Below, one piece after another: positions 25,225 through 36,444 of a stretch of 64,000 nt of DNA; the first letter of the stretch is position 1, and the number at the start of each line of letters is the position of its first letter. The stretch is from contig UYJD01000003.1 of the NCBI GenBank assembly GCA_900618795.1, positions 2,135,434 to 2,199,433 on the forward strand, written 5' to 3'. Source of the DNA: Cyanodermella asteris. Lineage: Eukaryota > Ascomycota > Lecanoromycetes > Ostropales > Stictidaceae. A model generated the notes under the pieces. The model had not been told where the DNA came from, did no database searches, and saw nothing but the letters and a program-made list of their open reading frames with translations. The translations under genes and the position numbers were made by a program.

Positions 25225-26288
25225 GCTGATTGCTGCTGTGGCTCATGGGATGAGCAAGAGAGTGGAGATCGTTAATAGGTTGCAAGAACGGCTCGTGCGG
25301 CCCGGCTGATTCGTACTTAAGACATGCACCGGAGCACTGAGCCGGTGACGAAATCTCCAGCAATCGAGAGTAACACCGGGAGCTGCGTGAATACGCCGAC
25401 GAGAAGGGGCCAGATTCGGGATGGTGCGCGATGTGGTGGGGAGACGCGACGAATTGAGTTGATGTCGCGTCAGGGTCCAAGCTCACGCGCCGTTGCGGCT
25501 CGCGTAAAATAAAGTTCTGATTCCAGGGAAAAGGTTTCACAAAGGGGCCGTCGGCAATGAGCAGAGCTTCGGCCTTTCTCAAACTGGCCAAGCTGAAGCA
25601 GGGAATACGAAGTCGAGAATGGAAGAGCTCGGAGATGCACAGCAGGTGAGAGCTCCAGGAAGGCTCCTCCCTGTCAAGGTGGGGTGCCTGGTTTCTCTAC
25701 ATTGCCAGAGCCTCGCGCCTTCCCTGAAATCAATCGTTGTTCAACGCGCCTTCCGCATTCGACCACTGGGCGCCGAAGGTAGCCATCGCGCCGGTAGCTC
25801 CTTCCCAACCTTTGCTGATGTCCGCTCGAATGCTGTTCGCTGCGCCAGTACGAGCTCAAGTAGCTGTAGACACTCTTGCCCGTGTCGGCTCACGTACTGC
25901 AAGGCGTGGGAATGAGTGCTCTACAGGCAAACGCCTAAGGTAGCTACTCTTTGACATTTTTTGGTGTATAGCTCTAATTTCCACAGCTGCTTACTGGACA
26001 AGTGTAGATACCCATCTATTGGTAGGGAACTGGTCGAGCATGCTCCTCGGTTCGTCTCAACGCGTCTGATGGCGTTCGATCTCGTTCCACCCGCAACGGA
26101 GACACGCTGCGCGCATTGCTTGGCCCTCGAATCGCGGGAAAAGTAATGGTTAACTGTCTATGAAAATAACTCCCTGCCAATGCAAGCGGCCTGAGTCCAA
26201 CCAGTGGATACCAATGACTCCATCGTGCACGCAACGTTCACGTTGACTTGAAAGCCCCCCTTAGCATAGACCCCCAAACTTGCGCCCC
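25225..26288. other. Intergenic region between GTPase and carboxypeptidase
   Basis: No gene recognised. Small frames on both strands lack domain character. The region holds the promoter of the GTPase and the 3' end of the carboxypeptidase. Confidence 0.5.
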
Positions 26289-28191
26289 TCAGTTCTGCAA
26301 AACATAGTCCTTCGCCACAGCCGTGCCATTGACGATCATGGCAATCTCCTGCGGCGTGCAGGTCTCACCAATATCCAACATATAGCACTTCGGCGGCGTC
26401 TGCTTGTCAGGCACGTTCTTGATGCCGAAGACGTTGCAAGCGCCCTTGGTCGCGTATTCTGGGTTCTCCTGGGTGCACACCTGACCAGTAGCCACGTCTC
26501 GATCGAACATGACGCGCTCAAAGATCTTGTACGCGGTCTCCGGCTGGTAATACGGGATTTCGTGGCCCGAATTGAAGACTCGTGAGAAGGAGAGGTTGCT
26601 GACTTGGCGGACAACGCCGCCGACGTGGCTGTCGTTGGTGGAGATGTTTGTGTATCCGGCTTGATGGAAAGAGTTGCTCACTTTTGCATTGAGTGCCAGG
26701 CTGATTTGCTCGCCTCCGAGCCAGTTGCACTGATAGTCTGCATCACCGTATAGCAGTGCGACCTTGGCGCCTCTGTCTAGGAGCTCTTCCAGGGCTTGCA
26801 GACCTCCGGCGTACATGAAGTCGCCACTCGCCTCGAAGTTGCCTGCGACGGCCGGAGACTGTCCTGTGAAGTTCAGAGGGACTCCAAGTGCGGCTTGAAT
26901 GGTGCCGTTGTTCAGATAGCCAGCAGGCCATTTCGGGACGATGTCGTTTGGTAGAGTCTTGGTTATGTCAAACTTGTCATGCGTCTTCAGCGGGTACGCA
27001 GCCTGGATGGTGCTCATGCAGAGTGCATATGCCTGGCCACACACCTTGTACATGGTGCTGTTGCTTCCAAGCGGGGACGAGCTGTTGGCGTAAGTGCTCC
27101 GGCAGGCGTCGATGGCTGCCTCACATTTAGGCCATGCAGCTGTTGCAGCGTCGAAAGTCGTCTGATTAATGAGCTTCAGGTCGTACGTGTTGTTGAAAGC
27201 CATTTGAGGCCACAGAGGCATCTGTACTTTGGCGTCGATGCAGCCGTTTATGATTCCGAGAGTGTCAAGAGTCAACGGCTTTGCACCTGGCAGGCTGCCT
27301 GACTCGATTGCTTTGTTTTGCTTGTCGAAGTATGCACCAATGGCAGGACCGTAATGGCCGCCGTACGATTCTGTCCAGACACTGAACTTGCCGTCAGACG
27401 GCTGTTTTTCAGGGAATCTGTGCACGTCAGTATGCCTTTGCGCAAGTTGGGAGAGTGGCTAGCCACTCACTCTCTGGTCCAAGTTTGCATGAACTCCCAA
27501 ATGACCTCGGTTGCTGCTGCGGTCGTGCTGACAGTGGTTTTGTTGTTTTGAGAAGGAAACGTGCCGTAGTATTTTGTAGCGCTTGTCTTTGGAACACCTG
27601 AGCTAAAGTCCGAGATGTTCACGAGCACGGGCGATACTAGCTGATCGATCGTGCCATTGACCAGCGAATCGTAGGAGAGGCCCACCTGGACCGGCTGGTC
27701 GATGTACAGCATGTTGACCTTCTGATTCCACGACCAAGGGTTGTTGATCGTGGTCTTGGAATCAGATGCCAGAAGACAGGGGCCATTCTCGCCGAGTGCT
27801 GCTGTGATTGAGGGTACACCAGGTCCACCTTGTAGCCAGACGGCTAGCGGAGCACCTGCTGAGTTCTCTCTTGCTTCAAAAAACCAAAAGAAGGTGTTCG
27901 TATCGTAGTTGCGACCGGCTTGTTCATTGGGTGGGATGTGCACGTAGCCGCTGTAGCCCTTGACGCCGGGTGTGGTCTCACATATGCTTGTCTGTGAAGC
28001 AGAGTAAGCTAAGCTGGGCTTTGCTTCGAGACTGTACGACTGACCTCTTTGTAGGTTAGGTAGGAGCCCGGAGACGTCTTCGAGTCGACCCGATTGACTC
28101 CTTCAGGCTTGGGAGGGAACTGTGCGGTGATTGGGATTGAGAACAAAGATGCCGCCAAAAGAGCCACACTCGTCGATGCCTTGGACAGCAT
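26289..28191 (-). CDS. Secreted serine carboxypeptidase (peptidase family S10)
   Basis: Predicted 598-residue S10 carboxypeptidase, S1-like, which removes C-terminal residues from peptides in secreted or vacuolar compartments. Exons are 28191-28045, 27991-27471 and 27417-26289. The introns at 27992-28044 and 27418-27470 (53 nt each) keep the frame. The N-terminus MLSKASTSVALLAASLFSIPITA looks like a signal peptide cleaved before QFPP. The catalytic triad can be seen: Ser240 in ESYGGHYGP, Asp450 in GDADYQCNW and His508 in NSGHEIPYYQPE. The oxyanion-region motif reads WLQGGPGVPS instead of the common WLNGGPGSSS, a notable variation. Many N-x-S/T sites suggest glycosylation. I chose the ATG at 28191 because it starts the signal peptide and lies about 100 nt after a TATA box; an in-frame upstream ATG at 28308 sits on the promoter. 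The family call is firm. Confidence 0.93.
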
Positions 28192-28298
28192 GATGAAAAA
28201 CTTGGAAAGGAGACGCTGAGTAAATGAAGATGCAAAGCTGTATGAAGAAAGGGAAAGATGATCTGTTCGGGGAGATGGGGATGCAAAAGGGATGGAAC

Positions 28299-28305
28299 TT
28301 ATATA
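28299..28305 (-). promoter_or_regulatory. TATA box of the carboxypeptidase gene
   Basis: TATATAA on the minus strand, about 110 nt upstream of the chosen ATG at 28191, fits a core promoter with a short 5' leader. Confidence 0.6.
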
Positions 28306-28327
28306 CATGATTCGGTTTGAAGGCTGC

Positions 28328-28349
28328 CCTCGCCTCGCCTCGCCTCGCC
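28328..28349. repeat. (CCTCG)4 short tandem repeat
   Basis: Four CCTCG units plus a partial unit, just upstream of the carboxypeptidase TATA box. Confidence 0.9.
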
Positions 28350-29814
28350 AAATTGGTTCCCAGGTGGCAGAGACTCACAGCAGAGCCTCGAGGATTGCCT
28401 TGAACACCCCAGACTGCCGAATGGCAGATGAGGCACGGCACCAGGAACACTGGACCACGGCTTCAAACAGCATAGGGCCCGTCGATGTACTGTACTGGCT
28501 TGTAAATGAACCAGCAGAACTCCTCGCAAAGGTGCACCAGTATCTGTGCCGTGGTTCACATTGGCAATAGCCATCCTGGAGTATTCTCTCGCGCTCTATG
28601 GCTCCGCGCGTATCTCACTCGCACCGAGGAGGTTTGATTGGCTCGTCAACCGCACTTAAGGCTCTTCACAGGCTGGATTGGCAATGGAGAATCGCCTCCG
28701 CAGGCTCCCATCTGACCAAGATCATGCCCGAAACCTGGTATCACAGTGTCAAGGTCGACAACCAGGAACGCTCAATGTTGCCTTGCTGAGGCTGCGAAAC
28801 GTGCCAGAGTAACCGCTTCATGCTGAGTAAGGTTGCAAGTCGAAGATGAAAAAAGGTCCACTGCGCCTCAGCCGCCGCGGTTCTGTCGGGTCATGCGTCT
28901 GACTGGCCTTCTCGCCAGAAATCAGGTGCCAAGAAGTTCTGGCAACGTTTCATCTGTTCTTTTGAGCTTGCTCCTCCACTTTATTTGCGTCCGCGGCACA
29001 GCAGGGTGTCAAGGCGTGCCGGAACAGAATGCGTGAGGAGGAGTGGTCGCGCACGTTCCCTCATCCTTCATTGCTTCGTACCATTGCAGCTGCCATCACA
29101 GGAACAGTGCCAAGTATGTATTGAACACATCGCACGCATGGCTCTTGTTGCATATGGTCGTAGAGGTAATGGGGTGGCTCGATGATCAAATTCCGATGCA
29201 ACGCCTCTGTCCATTAGCCTTAGCTACATACCTCCCTGGACCAGGAGTTCGAGTTCAAGTTCAAGACCGATGAAAGCACCAAAGCACAGCATGATACCTT
29301 AGGTTTGGTAATGGCCGCCTTGCTGCGGATCAAAGTCTTCGATATATGGTTATCATTGAACAATGTCATTGGTCATCGAGAACCAACATATTGAGGCGCT
29401 GTATGCGCGTACACGTAAGCTGCTTTTTGACTCTCTTAAAATGTCGCTGCCTGGTCAGAGTCAGCACGAAAGCCAAAGCTCGTGAAGGCTAACCTGCTTG
29501 AGATTTACGAGCCGCTACATCATGCCATTTTTCAAAGTCAATGACCTCCAAATGTACGGAATACTGGAAAATCCATTGTTTAACGGCTCCCTCGGCCATT
29601 GTCAAAGTCTCATCCGTGGGTACTTCCAGGTTGCCGAGAATGATTGCAGGGAAGACTGAGGCTATGCTCAAGCCTGAACTCAACAATGTTCCAAACATGT
29701 CAATTGAGGCTGGCAAGAGCCATGCCGGTGTGAAGTGTACAATATAAAGTCCCAGGCAAGGCCTATTGCCGATGAACCGTTCTCTCACAGTTGCCACCAG
29801 AGCAATTAGCCATC
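28350..29814. other. Shared upstream region of two divergent secreted-hydrolase genes
   Basis: No gene recognised. It separates the leftward carboxypeptidase from the rightward PAF-acetylhydrolase-like gene and contains the latter's TATA box. Confidence 0.5.
29744..29750 (+). promoter_or_regulatory. TATA box of the PAF-AH-like gene
   Basis: TATAAAG lies 64 nt before the ATG at 29815, an ordinary spacing for a fungal core promoter. Confidence 0.6.
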
Positions 29815-31092
29815 ATGAAGCTCCAATCCAAACTCGGTGCAGGCGTCCTGGCCCTTACTCACTTTAGCGGTGCAGCTGGACAATCGACCTCCCCGTCCAA
29901 CGTTACCCTTTCCGCTCACCTCGGTCCATACCCAATCTCAATCTACGAGCATGAAGTCAAGACCTCACGTCCAGATCCACTGGCGCCATCCCCAGAGCTG
30001 CGCCGTCTCTTGATCACAATCTACCGACCCTTCCTCGACAACTTCACCTGTCCCCTCGAGTACCAGTCCAAGATCCCTTATGCGCCGCCCGTCGTCGCAG
30101 CTGCCCTCCTCGCGTCGGTGGGAATGACCCCGTCTTCGAACGAAACGACCATCCTCTCCCCAGTCCAGCTGGACAATTGTTCCCGACCGATCCCGGATTT
30201 CGAATCATCCGGTCAGCTGTTGATTTTCAGCCCTGGATACGGTGGCACCCACCACATATACTCGTCCACCTTGCAAGCGGCAGCTAGCTCCGGCTACACG
30301 GTCGTCGCCGTCGACCACACTTACGAAGCCGCCGCAGCCGCCTTCCCCGACGGTACCGTCGCGTATCCCAGCGTCAAGCAGATCGAGTACGACAACGGCG
30401 GGCTCGCAGGCATCAACGTCCTACAATCCATCCGAGACGCCGACGTCATCTCCGTCCTCGACGCAATCGAACAGGGCACCGTCCCCGGCTTCGGCAGCTA
30501 CTCGCCCTCCTCCTCCCATTCCACCAGAATCTCAAACACCACCTCCAGCTCAACCTCAAACTGCAGCACCAAAACAACCTGCCCCTCCCCCCTCCGCGCA
30601 ATCGTCTACGGCCACTCCTTCGGCGGCAGCACCGCCGCCAACACCCTCCCCGACCCCCGCCTCCTCGGCGCATCCACCCTCGACGGGCCCTTCTACGGCT
30701 CTGTCGCCAACAACAGCATCACCAAACCATTCTTCATGCTCCAGTCCGAGGAAATCTCCGATTTTTCGGCTTCCTGGCCGGACATTTACGCCAACCACGT
30801 CCGCGGCTGGAAGACGTGGGTCCGGCCTCGGAACACGATGCATTACGGATACACGGATCTGCCGCAGTTGGCTGACTTGTTGGGGCTGAGGGGCGTGTTG
30901 CCAGAGTATCTGACGGGGACGGTGGGTGGGCGGCGCTTGACGGAGATTGTGTGGCGGTATACGGTTGCGTTCTTCGACTTTGTCTTCGAGGACAGGGAGG
31001 GCGAGGGGGAAGGAGGGCTGTTGACGGGTCCGAGTGGGGGCTTTCCGGACGTTGAGTTTATTGGACATGCGGAGGCGACGGAGAGTCGATGA
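29815..31092 (+). CDS. Secreted PAF-acetylhydrolase-like alpha/beta hydrolase
   Basis: Single-exon, 425-residue protein of the platelet-activating-factor acetylhydrolase group (alpha/beta-hydrolase fold), expected to cleave short or oxidised sn-2 acyl groups or other esters. The N-terminus MKLQSKLGAGVLALTHFSGAAGQ is a likely signal peptide. The oxyanion motif region is LLIFSPGYGGTHHIYSS. The nucleophile Ser268 sits in the elbow GHSFGGS. Asp290 in STLDGPFYG and His343 in TMHYGYTDLP are the likely triad partners. A low-complexity Ser/Thr segment (about 229-256) interrupts the core just before the nucleophile and may be a surface loop. The ATG at 29815 is chosen because it begins the signal peptide. 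The family is well supported; the substrate is not known. Confidence 0.88.
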   Translation: MKLQSKLGAGVLALTHFSGAAGQSTSPSNVTLSAHLGPYPISIYEHEVKTSRPDPLAPSPELRRLLITIYRPFLDNFTCPLEYQSKIPYAPPVVAAALLASVGMTPSSNETTILSPVQLDNCSRPIPDFESSGQLLIFSPGYGGTHHIYSSTLQAAASSGYTVVAVDHTYEAAAAAFPDGTVAYPSVKQIEYDNGGLAGINVLQSIRDADVISVLDAIEQGTVPGFGSYSPSSSHSTRISNTTSSSTSNCSTKTTCPSPLRAIVYGHSFGGSTAANTLPDPRLLGASTLDGPFYGSVANNSITKPFFMLQSEEISDFSASWPDIYANHVRGWKTWVRPRNTMHYGYTDLPQLADLLGLRGVLPEYLTGTVGGRRLTEIVWRYTVAFFDFVFEDREGEGEGGLLTGPSGGFPDVEFIGHAEATESR

Positions 31093-31666
31093 GAGATGAA
31101 ATGTGAGGTGATGTGGTATACAGCTTACTGTCAATTTGCATGGAAATGTACGGCGTGATATCATGTTCGAGACGTGCTCCTTGGGCCACACGCTCAATCT
31201 AACAGCTATATGCCCCCATTTGTCAAGTTGGGTAGACGCTTTCGTTTCCTTTCTGTTTCCATTCTTGGACTCGGCAGGTGTCGAGGTGTGTCTGAGGCAT
31301 GCATCAAAGCGAGTGTAATGAGCTAAGTATTGCGGCGCAGCTATGGAGGCTTCTGGTTGGACGGCACGCCAAAATTGGTCGGGAAGGATTCTCCAAAACG
31401 TCATTGCTGATTATAGGCACGTTGCAATCGACAACTCGTGGACAAAGTCATTGCATTCCTCCTTCGAACAATCTACCTGGCAACGAGGTGTCGCACTTCG
31501 ACGGTGGAACCCCTGTCGTCGAGGAGATTAAAGGTTTGGCAAAGCTACAGGACTACAGTGAGACGCTCGCGTGTTCAGATCGAAAACATGGCTCTCAGGT
31601 GACAAGCAAATTCCTTTGCATTGATCCATCAGGCTCGATGCTGCTGATAAGGTCTATCATACACTC
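31093..31666. other. Convergent 3' intergenic region
   Basis: This stretch separates two converging genes. I see no further gene. Confidence 0.5.
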
Positions 31667-34153
31667 TCAACTTCTTGCCTCCACCCTGTCTCCCGCTTGT
31701 ATCAGTGTCTCCTTTCCCGAAAGAGCAGAATGCACTCCGAACCAGACCTTGCCATCCCTTCGTCGAGTCTTGGACAAGCTGCCGAAGGGCTCTCCGCCCG
31801 TGAACTTCTCACCCGTACTCTGGTCGATGCAGACCATTTGACAGCGCCGGCATGGACCCAGAATATCGAGGTTCGCTACGGCTGAACTTGAATGCCTAGA
31901 TCCTATCGTCATTGACGACCATAGGTCCTCCACAAATGGCTGCTCGAACCCTGACGATTCCTCCGCAATTACGATGTTGGCACGGAAGACCGCCGCAGGG
32001 ACTGCCATGCCCGGCGGGTTGTTGCTCTTGATCGTTTCATTGAGCCTATTCAGACTTGAGCGCGAGACTATCAAGATCGGAGACTCGTTCGATAGCAGGA
32101 GTGGCCGCGGCACGATGCTGTTCGCGTGGAGGTGGGGCTTGGCGTGTCGAGTTGATGGCCCTGATCCGGATGGAGGGAATCTTGCCAGTACACATGGTGT
32201 ATCGAGGGCCGTGCTGAAGAAATTGTTGATGTCGTCGTCGGCATAGGTTCGCGTCGTGACCGTGTCCCCGCACACATTTGAGTCACAGGTAGCGGACGGT
32301 TTAGTGAACACGGAAGGATCGGCTGACAATGGTATGCTCACTTCCGATGGGATATTGGGCGGTAAGGGACCATGATACACGATGCGTAGCAGCCCAGCGT
32401 CCAGATCAATCTTCGGCCTAAGCAGTGCCATCCGGTGGTGTCTCTTCTGGCTCAGAGCAGACTTGGTTCCAGGATGGACAAGGCACCACTCCCGGTCCCA
32501 GGCTAGACCTTCCGATCGAATTGGCCAGGGAATTTCACGTGGTATGTTCCAACCCGCGCAGCTTTTGATGGGGTACACGGCAAGTGACTCAATGTGGAAG
32601 CTGCTGTAGGATGGCATCACTGCATCGGCATTCAGATCATGCTCTGTGTCTTTCACGAAAAATTCCCGCACGAACGCGAGAAAGCCGTCAACGTCGGCAA
32701 TAGTGCTCGATGCCCCTAGACTCACTCGCACAACGCCAGTTGGCTTTCCTGAGTGGATGTCATCCTCTCCGCCGCATCTCTGTCCAGCCAGGAAATTGCT
32801 CTGCAAGTCCCAAGGACTCAATTGAAGCGCCGATGCAATTCCACCAGGGTTGCAAACACCACCCGTGCGCAACTGGACATTTCTGACCGCTGCAAGCTTT
32901 TCGAGCTCGAAGTTGCTCTCCCATTCACCTCTTGAGTTGACAATGTTGAATGCAATTACTGGACCATGAGATCCTGTAGTACGGTCGCCAAATATCTTGC
33001 AGACACTCCGTCCGTTGCCATGCGTAAGTGCCTGCAAGCCATGCAAAAGCCTGTCAGCTAAGAATGAGGTGTGAAATGTGACTTGGTGCATCGAACCGAA
33101 CAGTTTTGAGTGCACCTCAAGGGCGCAATCCAGTGCGATGATATTGTGGACTGGCAAAGTCCCATCCTCTAATTTCTCGTGTAGGGACGTCTGTTTGCGT
33201 ATGTGCCATTGCTCTTTTAGACAGGAAACCATCTCGACAGTGCCTCCGCCAAAATAGCGCCTTTTCTCGAGTACGGATCTTGCCGATTTGCGGACAATCA
33301 AAGCACCGAGATCGGGAAAGCCAAATATCTTGTAGAAGCTCAAAACAGTGAAATCAGAGGCCGAATCGACGTCCCCGAGGTCAAGGGGGGATGTAGAGAC
33401 CAATGCCGCAGCGTCCAGAAGCGTGTACATTCCCGCATCACGCGCTTGCGGGATCCACGACAAAGGCAGTTTCCTGCCATCCATGTTCGATTGGGCCGGG
33501 TAGGCAAAGAGCTTGAGACTCGGCATGCGAGGATCCTGGTCGGAGTTCTCTGGCGCGAGCGATTCTGGACTCAGGCACGTCTCGACCTCTTCGTCGCTGG
33601 CGAAGCACTTCGCTGGAAACTCGCGGGACAGCACCTCGCGCAGCCCGACCAAGCTTGTGTGTGCGTCTTTGTGATACCCATACCAGCATGCTGTTCCCTC
33701 TTCTTCGGCAGCGTCTCGGAAGCAGTCGCCCACAAGTTTGATCGCCGCGGTAGCATTCGCAGTGAACACCAAGTCGAAGTCATCGGGACTGGCATTGAAG
33801 AATCGGAGCACTCGAAAACGTACGTCGTCAACCTTTCGGCTCGAATACTGGGACGATGCCGTTGCAGCCGAGTGAGGGTTAGCAATCAGATTCGCGAGCA
33901 TGTGCTGTGAGAAGCTATCAATGAGCGACCTGCTCGGTAGAGTGGTCCCCGCATGATCTAGATAGAGGGCGTCCTTCAGCTGTGGGAACTCACGCTCCCT
34001 CATGTCAGCGATTTGGTCATTGTACGCCAGGCGCTCATCTCTGTCTCCGACGCATCCTGTCGAGAGTCCGGACGTCTCCAGGTCCTGGGACACGCTGGGA
34101 AGGGCGTTGCCACTGAAGGGCCAAAAGGCCTTCATGGTGGCCGCCAAAGCCAT
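31667..34153 (-). CDS. hxB: Molybdenum cofactor sulfurase
   Basis: Single-exon, 828-residue Moco sulfurase, the HxB/MOCOS/ABA3 family. It places the terminal sulfido ligand on the molybdenum cofactor so that xanthine dehydrogenase and purine hydroxylase type enzymes work. The N-terminal NifS-like aminotransferase V domain includes YLDHAGTTLPSR (residues 64-75), ANPHSAAT, the PLP lysine K275 in SFYKIFGFPDLGAL and the persulfide cysteine C434 in RTGGVCNPGG. The C-terminal half holds the MOSC N-terminal barrel (LAVYPIKSCAG, GLAWDREWCLV) and the MOSC domain (CRRCQMVCIDQ, KVWFGVHSAL). Length and domain order match the full-length family. The ATG at 34153 gives a short leader before the conserved region; a second in-frame Met at residue 7 is an alternative start. 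The symbol follows the Aspergillus nidulans orthologue. Confidence 0.95.
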   Translation of the reverse strand: MALAATMKAFWPFSGNALPSVSQDLETSGLSTGCVGDRDERLAYNDQIADMREREFPQLKDALYLDHAGTTLPSRSLIDSFSQHMLANLIANPHSAATASSQYSSRKVDDVRFRVLRFFNASPDDFDLVFTANATAAIKLVGDCFRDAAEEEGTACWYGYHKDAHTSLVGLREVLSREFPAKCFASDEEVETCLSPESLAPENSDQDPRMPSLKLFAYPAQSNMDGRKLPLSWIPQARDAGMYTLLDAAALVSTSPLDLGDVDSASDFTVLSFYKIFGFPDLGALIVRKSARSVLEKRRYFGGGTVEMVSCLKEQWHIRKQTSLHEKLEDGTLPVHNIIALDCALEVHSKLFGSMHQVTFHTSFLADRLLHGLQALTHGNGRSVCKIFGDRTTGSHGPVIAFNIVNSRGEWESNFELEKLAAVRNVQLRTGGVCNPGGIASALQLSPWDLQSNFLAGQRCGGEDDIHSGKPTGVVRVSLGASSTIADVDGFLAFVREFFVKDTEHDLNADAVMPSYSSFHIESLAVYPIKSCAGWNIPREIPWPIRSEGLAWDREWCLVHPGTKSALSQKRHHRMALLRPKIDLDAGLLRIVYHGPLPPNIPSEVSIPLSADPSVFTKPSATCDSNVCGDTVTTRTYADDDINNFFSTALDTPCVLARFPPSGSGPSTRHAKPHLHANSIVPRPLLLSNESPILIVSRSSLNRLNETIKSNNPPGMAVPAAVFRANIVIAEESSGFEQPFVEDLWSSMTIGSRHSSSAVANLDILGPCRRCQMVCIDQSTGEKFTGGEPFGSLSKTRRRDGKVWFGVHSALSGKETLIQAGDRVEARS

Positions 34154-36444
34154 CTGTCAAGACGAATCAGGGAATGGCCTTGATGCGGAGGCATGAAAGA
34201 GGCGTCCGGCGAAGGTGAGCTGTGTCAGCGCCAGCAGCTTGAGGTTGAGGATCGGGAAGGGGAAGCCGGCGCTTTGAAGGTGGGAGATATAGATGCTGTC
34301 GGCGAGCTCCGCGGGTGCCGGGATGGTCTGCGCGCGGTGGGGCTGATGGCGGACTGCCCATGGACGTTGCCCATCTTCAACGCGGCGGCCGGGTGACTCC
34401 AGGAGGCTGTATCATTAAGAAAGAGACGTCCAAGTCATGTCTGAGAGCACTTTGTGGCGCACGTTATGAGTTGAGTAAGAGCTGGCGGGGCTCATAAACC
34501 TCGGTCGTGCAAATCGTCCCTGAGGACCGGCTTCTACCGTCAAGCCGTGGCACCAAAGTTTGAGCCAATTACTTCATAGGCAAATAACGATTCCACTGCA
34601 TCGTCTGTGGCTTGACAACCTGTGTGGCTTATTTATAGGCCATACTGTTACCAGGTCTGATTCTGGACTAGGATTCTCATACAGCTGTCTATTCAACATC
34701 AAGGCTTCGAACTGCGGTAGACATGCAAGCGATTCGTTATCGACATGTTGAAGACGTGATACATTCCAGGTTGTTGAGGGGATTTTGCTCATAGGAGCTG
34801 CTAACGCACCGGCACACAACAAGCACGAAGGCTTGCCAGAATGGTCGGTCCTCCCATGACTATCGGTACGAGCAAGCAAGTGAGATGCGTGGATTGCGCA
34901 AGGAGGCCCAATACACACGACTGACCTCCCGCAGACCATGGGTGAGTTCCCATAGTCTCATTTTACTTCGTCTGGCGCCATGCAGAGAGCAAGTGGCTTG
35001 GAAGTGCGTGCAGAAGACACGCTGCAATGGACGCTGATTCCGTGGCCACCTGAATGGTCGAAATGTGCTTCTCGCAGGAGCTGTGCGACTCTTCAGCAGG
35101 CTGATTGACCACTGTGGCGGGTCGCAACGACCCTTTTCAACCTGGATTGCCGTCGCCGTCGCCGTGGCTGGGTGATCTGTACTAGGCCTACAAATCGGTA
35201 GTGATTAATTCGTGGCCGATATTTAAAATTGAGGACATGAAGTCGTGTGAAAGTAGAATACTAGATCGGGTAGATCATCGATTGGCTAATGATTGTCCAT
35301 TTTCGGCCCGTTTCGCTTCATGACAGATGGCGGGAAACCTTGAATGTTAGTGTCTGGGAGCCTTCTTCTCCGAGTAAGCAGGTGCTGTAGCTGCAGACCT
35401 ACGATGCAGAAGCGTGACTTGAAATAATAGGGGAAGGATGAACAGCATTGTGGGCTCATCGGATCGAAATAAGCTCATCTATCGTGTCTCGCGTATCCAG
35501 GACATCCTCGGAGAGCAATCGCCGGGAAAGGCGGACCCAGCCTGGTAACTTGTTTGTGATGGAATAATTTGTGAACCTCTGAGCCTAGCGAGGAGCTCAT
35601 GCCTGCTGGGAATCAGATGCACCTTCGGCAAGATCAAGAGTAATTCATGATCGAAGAGCAGCAAGCCCCTACAGAAGCTCGCCACGTCAAAGTAGTCCCG
35701 GAATCTCTGCATAATCCCTCGCAACTTCAGCTACCATGGTCCGTCGTGACACAGCAAATAGCTTGCATAGGTGAACGCGCTGCATCGCTTGAAGGTCCCT
35801 TGTCATCAAAACCTGGGCTCAAATGGCACATGGCAGCGGTCGAACCATCATGCATCAGAAGTCCAAGGAAACCCCAGTCAGCAATGATTCAAGATATTGG
35901 CGATATCTGCGGCGGGCCCATCTTCAGACAGATTTTGTCTAATGTCGAACTCGCATGGTCAAGCTAGGAGAAAGCATTCCATGTTTCTGGTTCATTCGAA
36001 GAGCCGCATGCCCATGCCTTCGGGCAATTTGTAGGCGGGGTCTAGCAACCGGCCCTTTTGTGCCCATTTGTGCCCATGTGTCGCACAATGCAAGGATCCA
36101 AAAAGTGACTAGCATTCTTGAACCCGTTGGCCCAATCATCGGGTCGCCGTGAGCGGAACCTGTCCAGGTTCCGGACAGCTGCGATTGGACCAATTCCAGC
36201 AACCTCGATGCTGCTGCTGCTTGCACGATTGCCCTTGACCGAATAAGTGGCTGTAGAGGCGTCTTTGGCACTAGCTTTATGTTGTGCTATCAAGATGTGA
36301 GAGGGACAGGAGCGGAATCGGAGAATGTTAAAGGAGGCACTTGTTCCCTCTTCCTGCGTCGTCAAACGGAAGCTTGGACTCGTGAGCCGGTTGTTCTTCG
36401 ACAGTGTCTGATCATCTCCATGCCTGAGGTCAGCCCTGCACTCC
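34154..36444. other. Intergenic region, about 2.3 kb, nothing recognised
   Basis: Only short frames without domain character. The minus-strand frame at 35479-35724 is Leu/Arg-rich but matches nothing I know. The region lies between the divergent Moco sulfurase and Zn2Cys6 genes and must contain both promoters. Confidence 0.5.
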
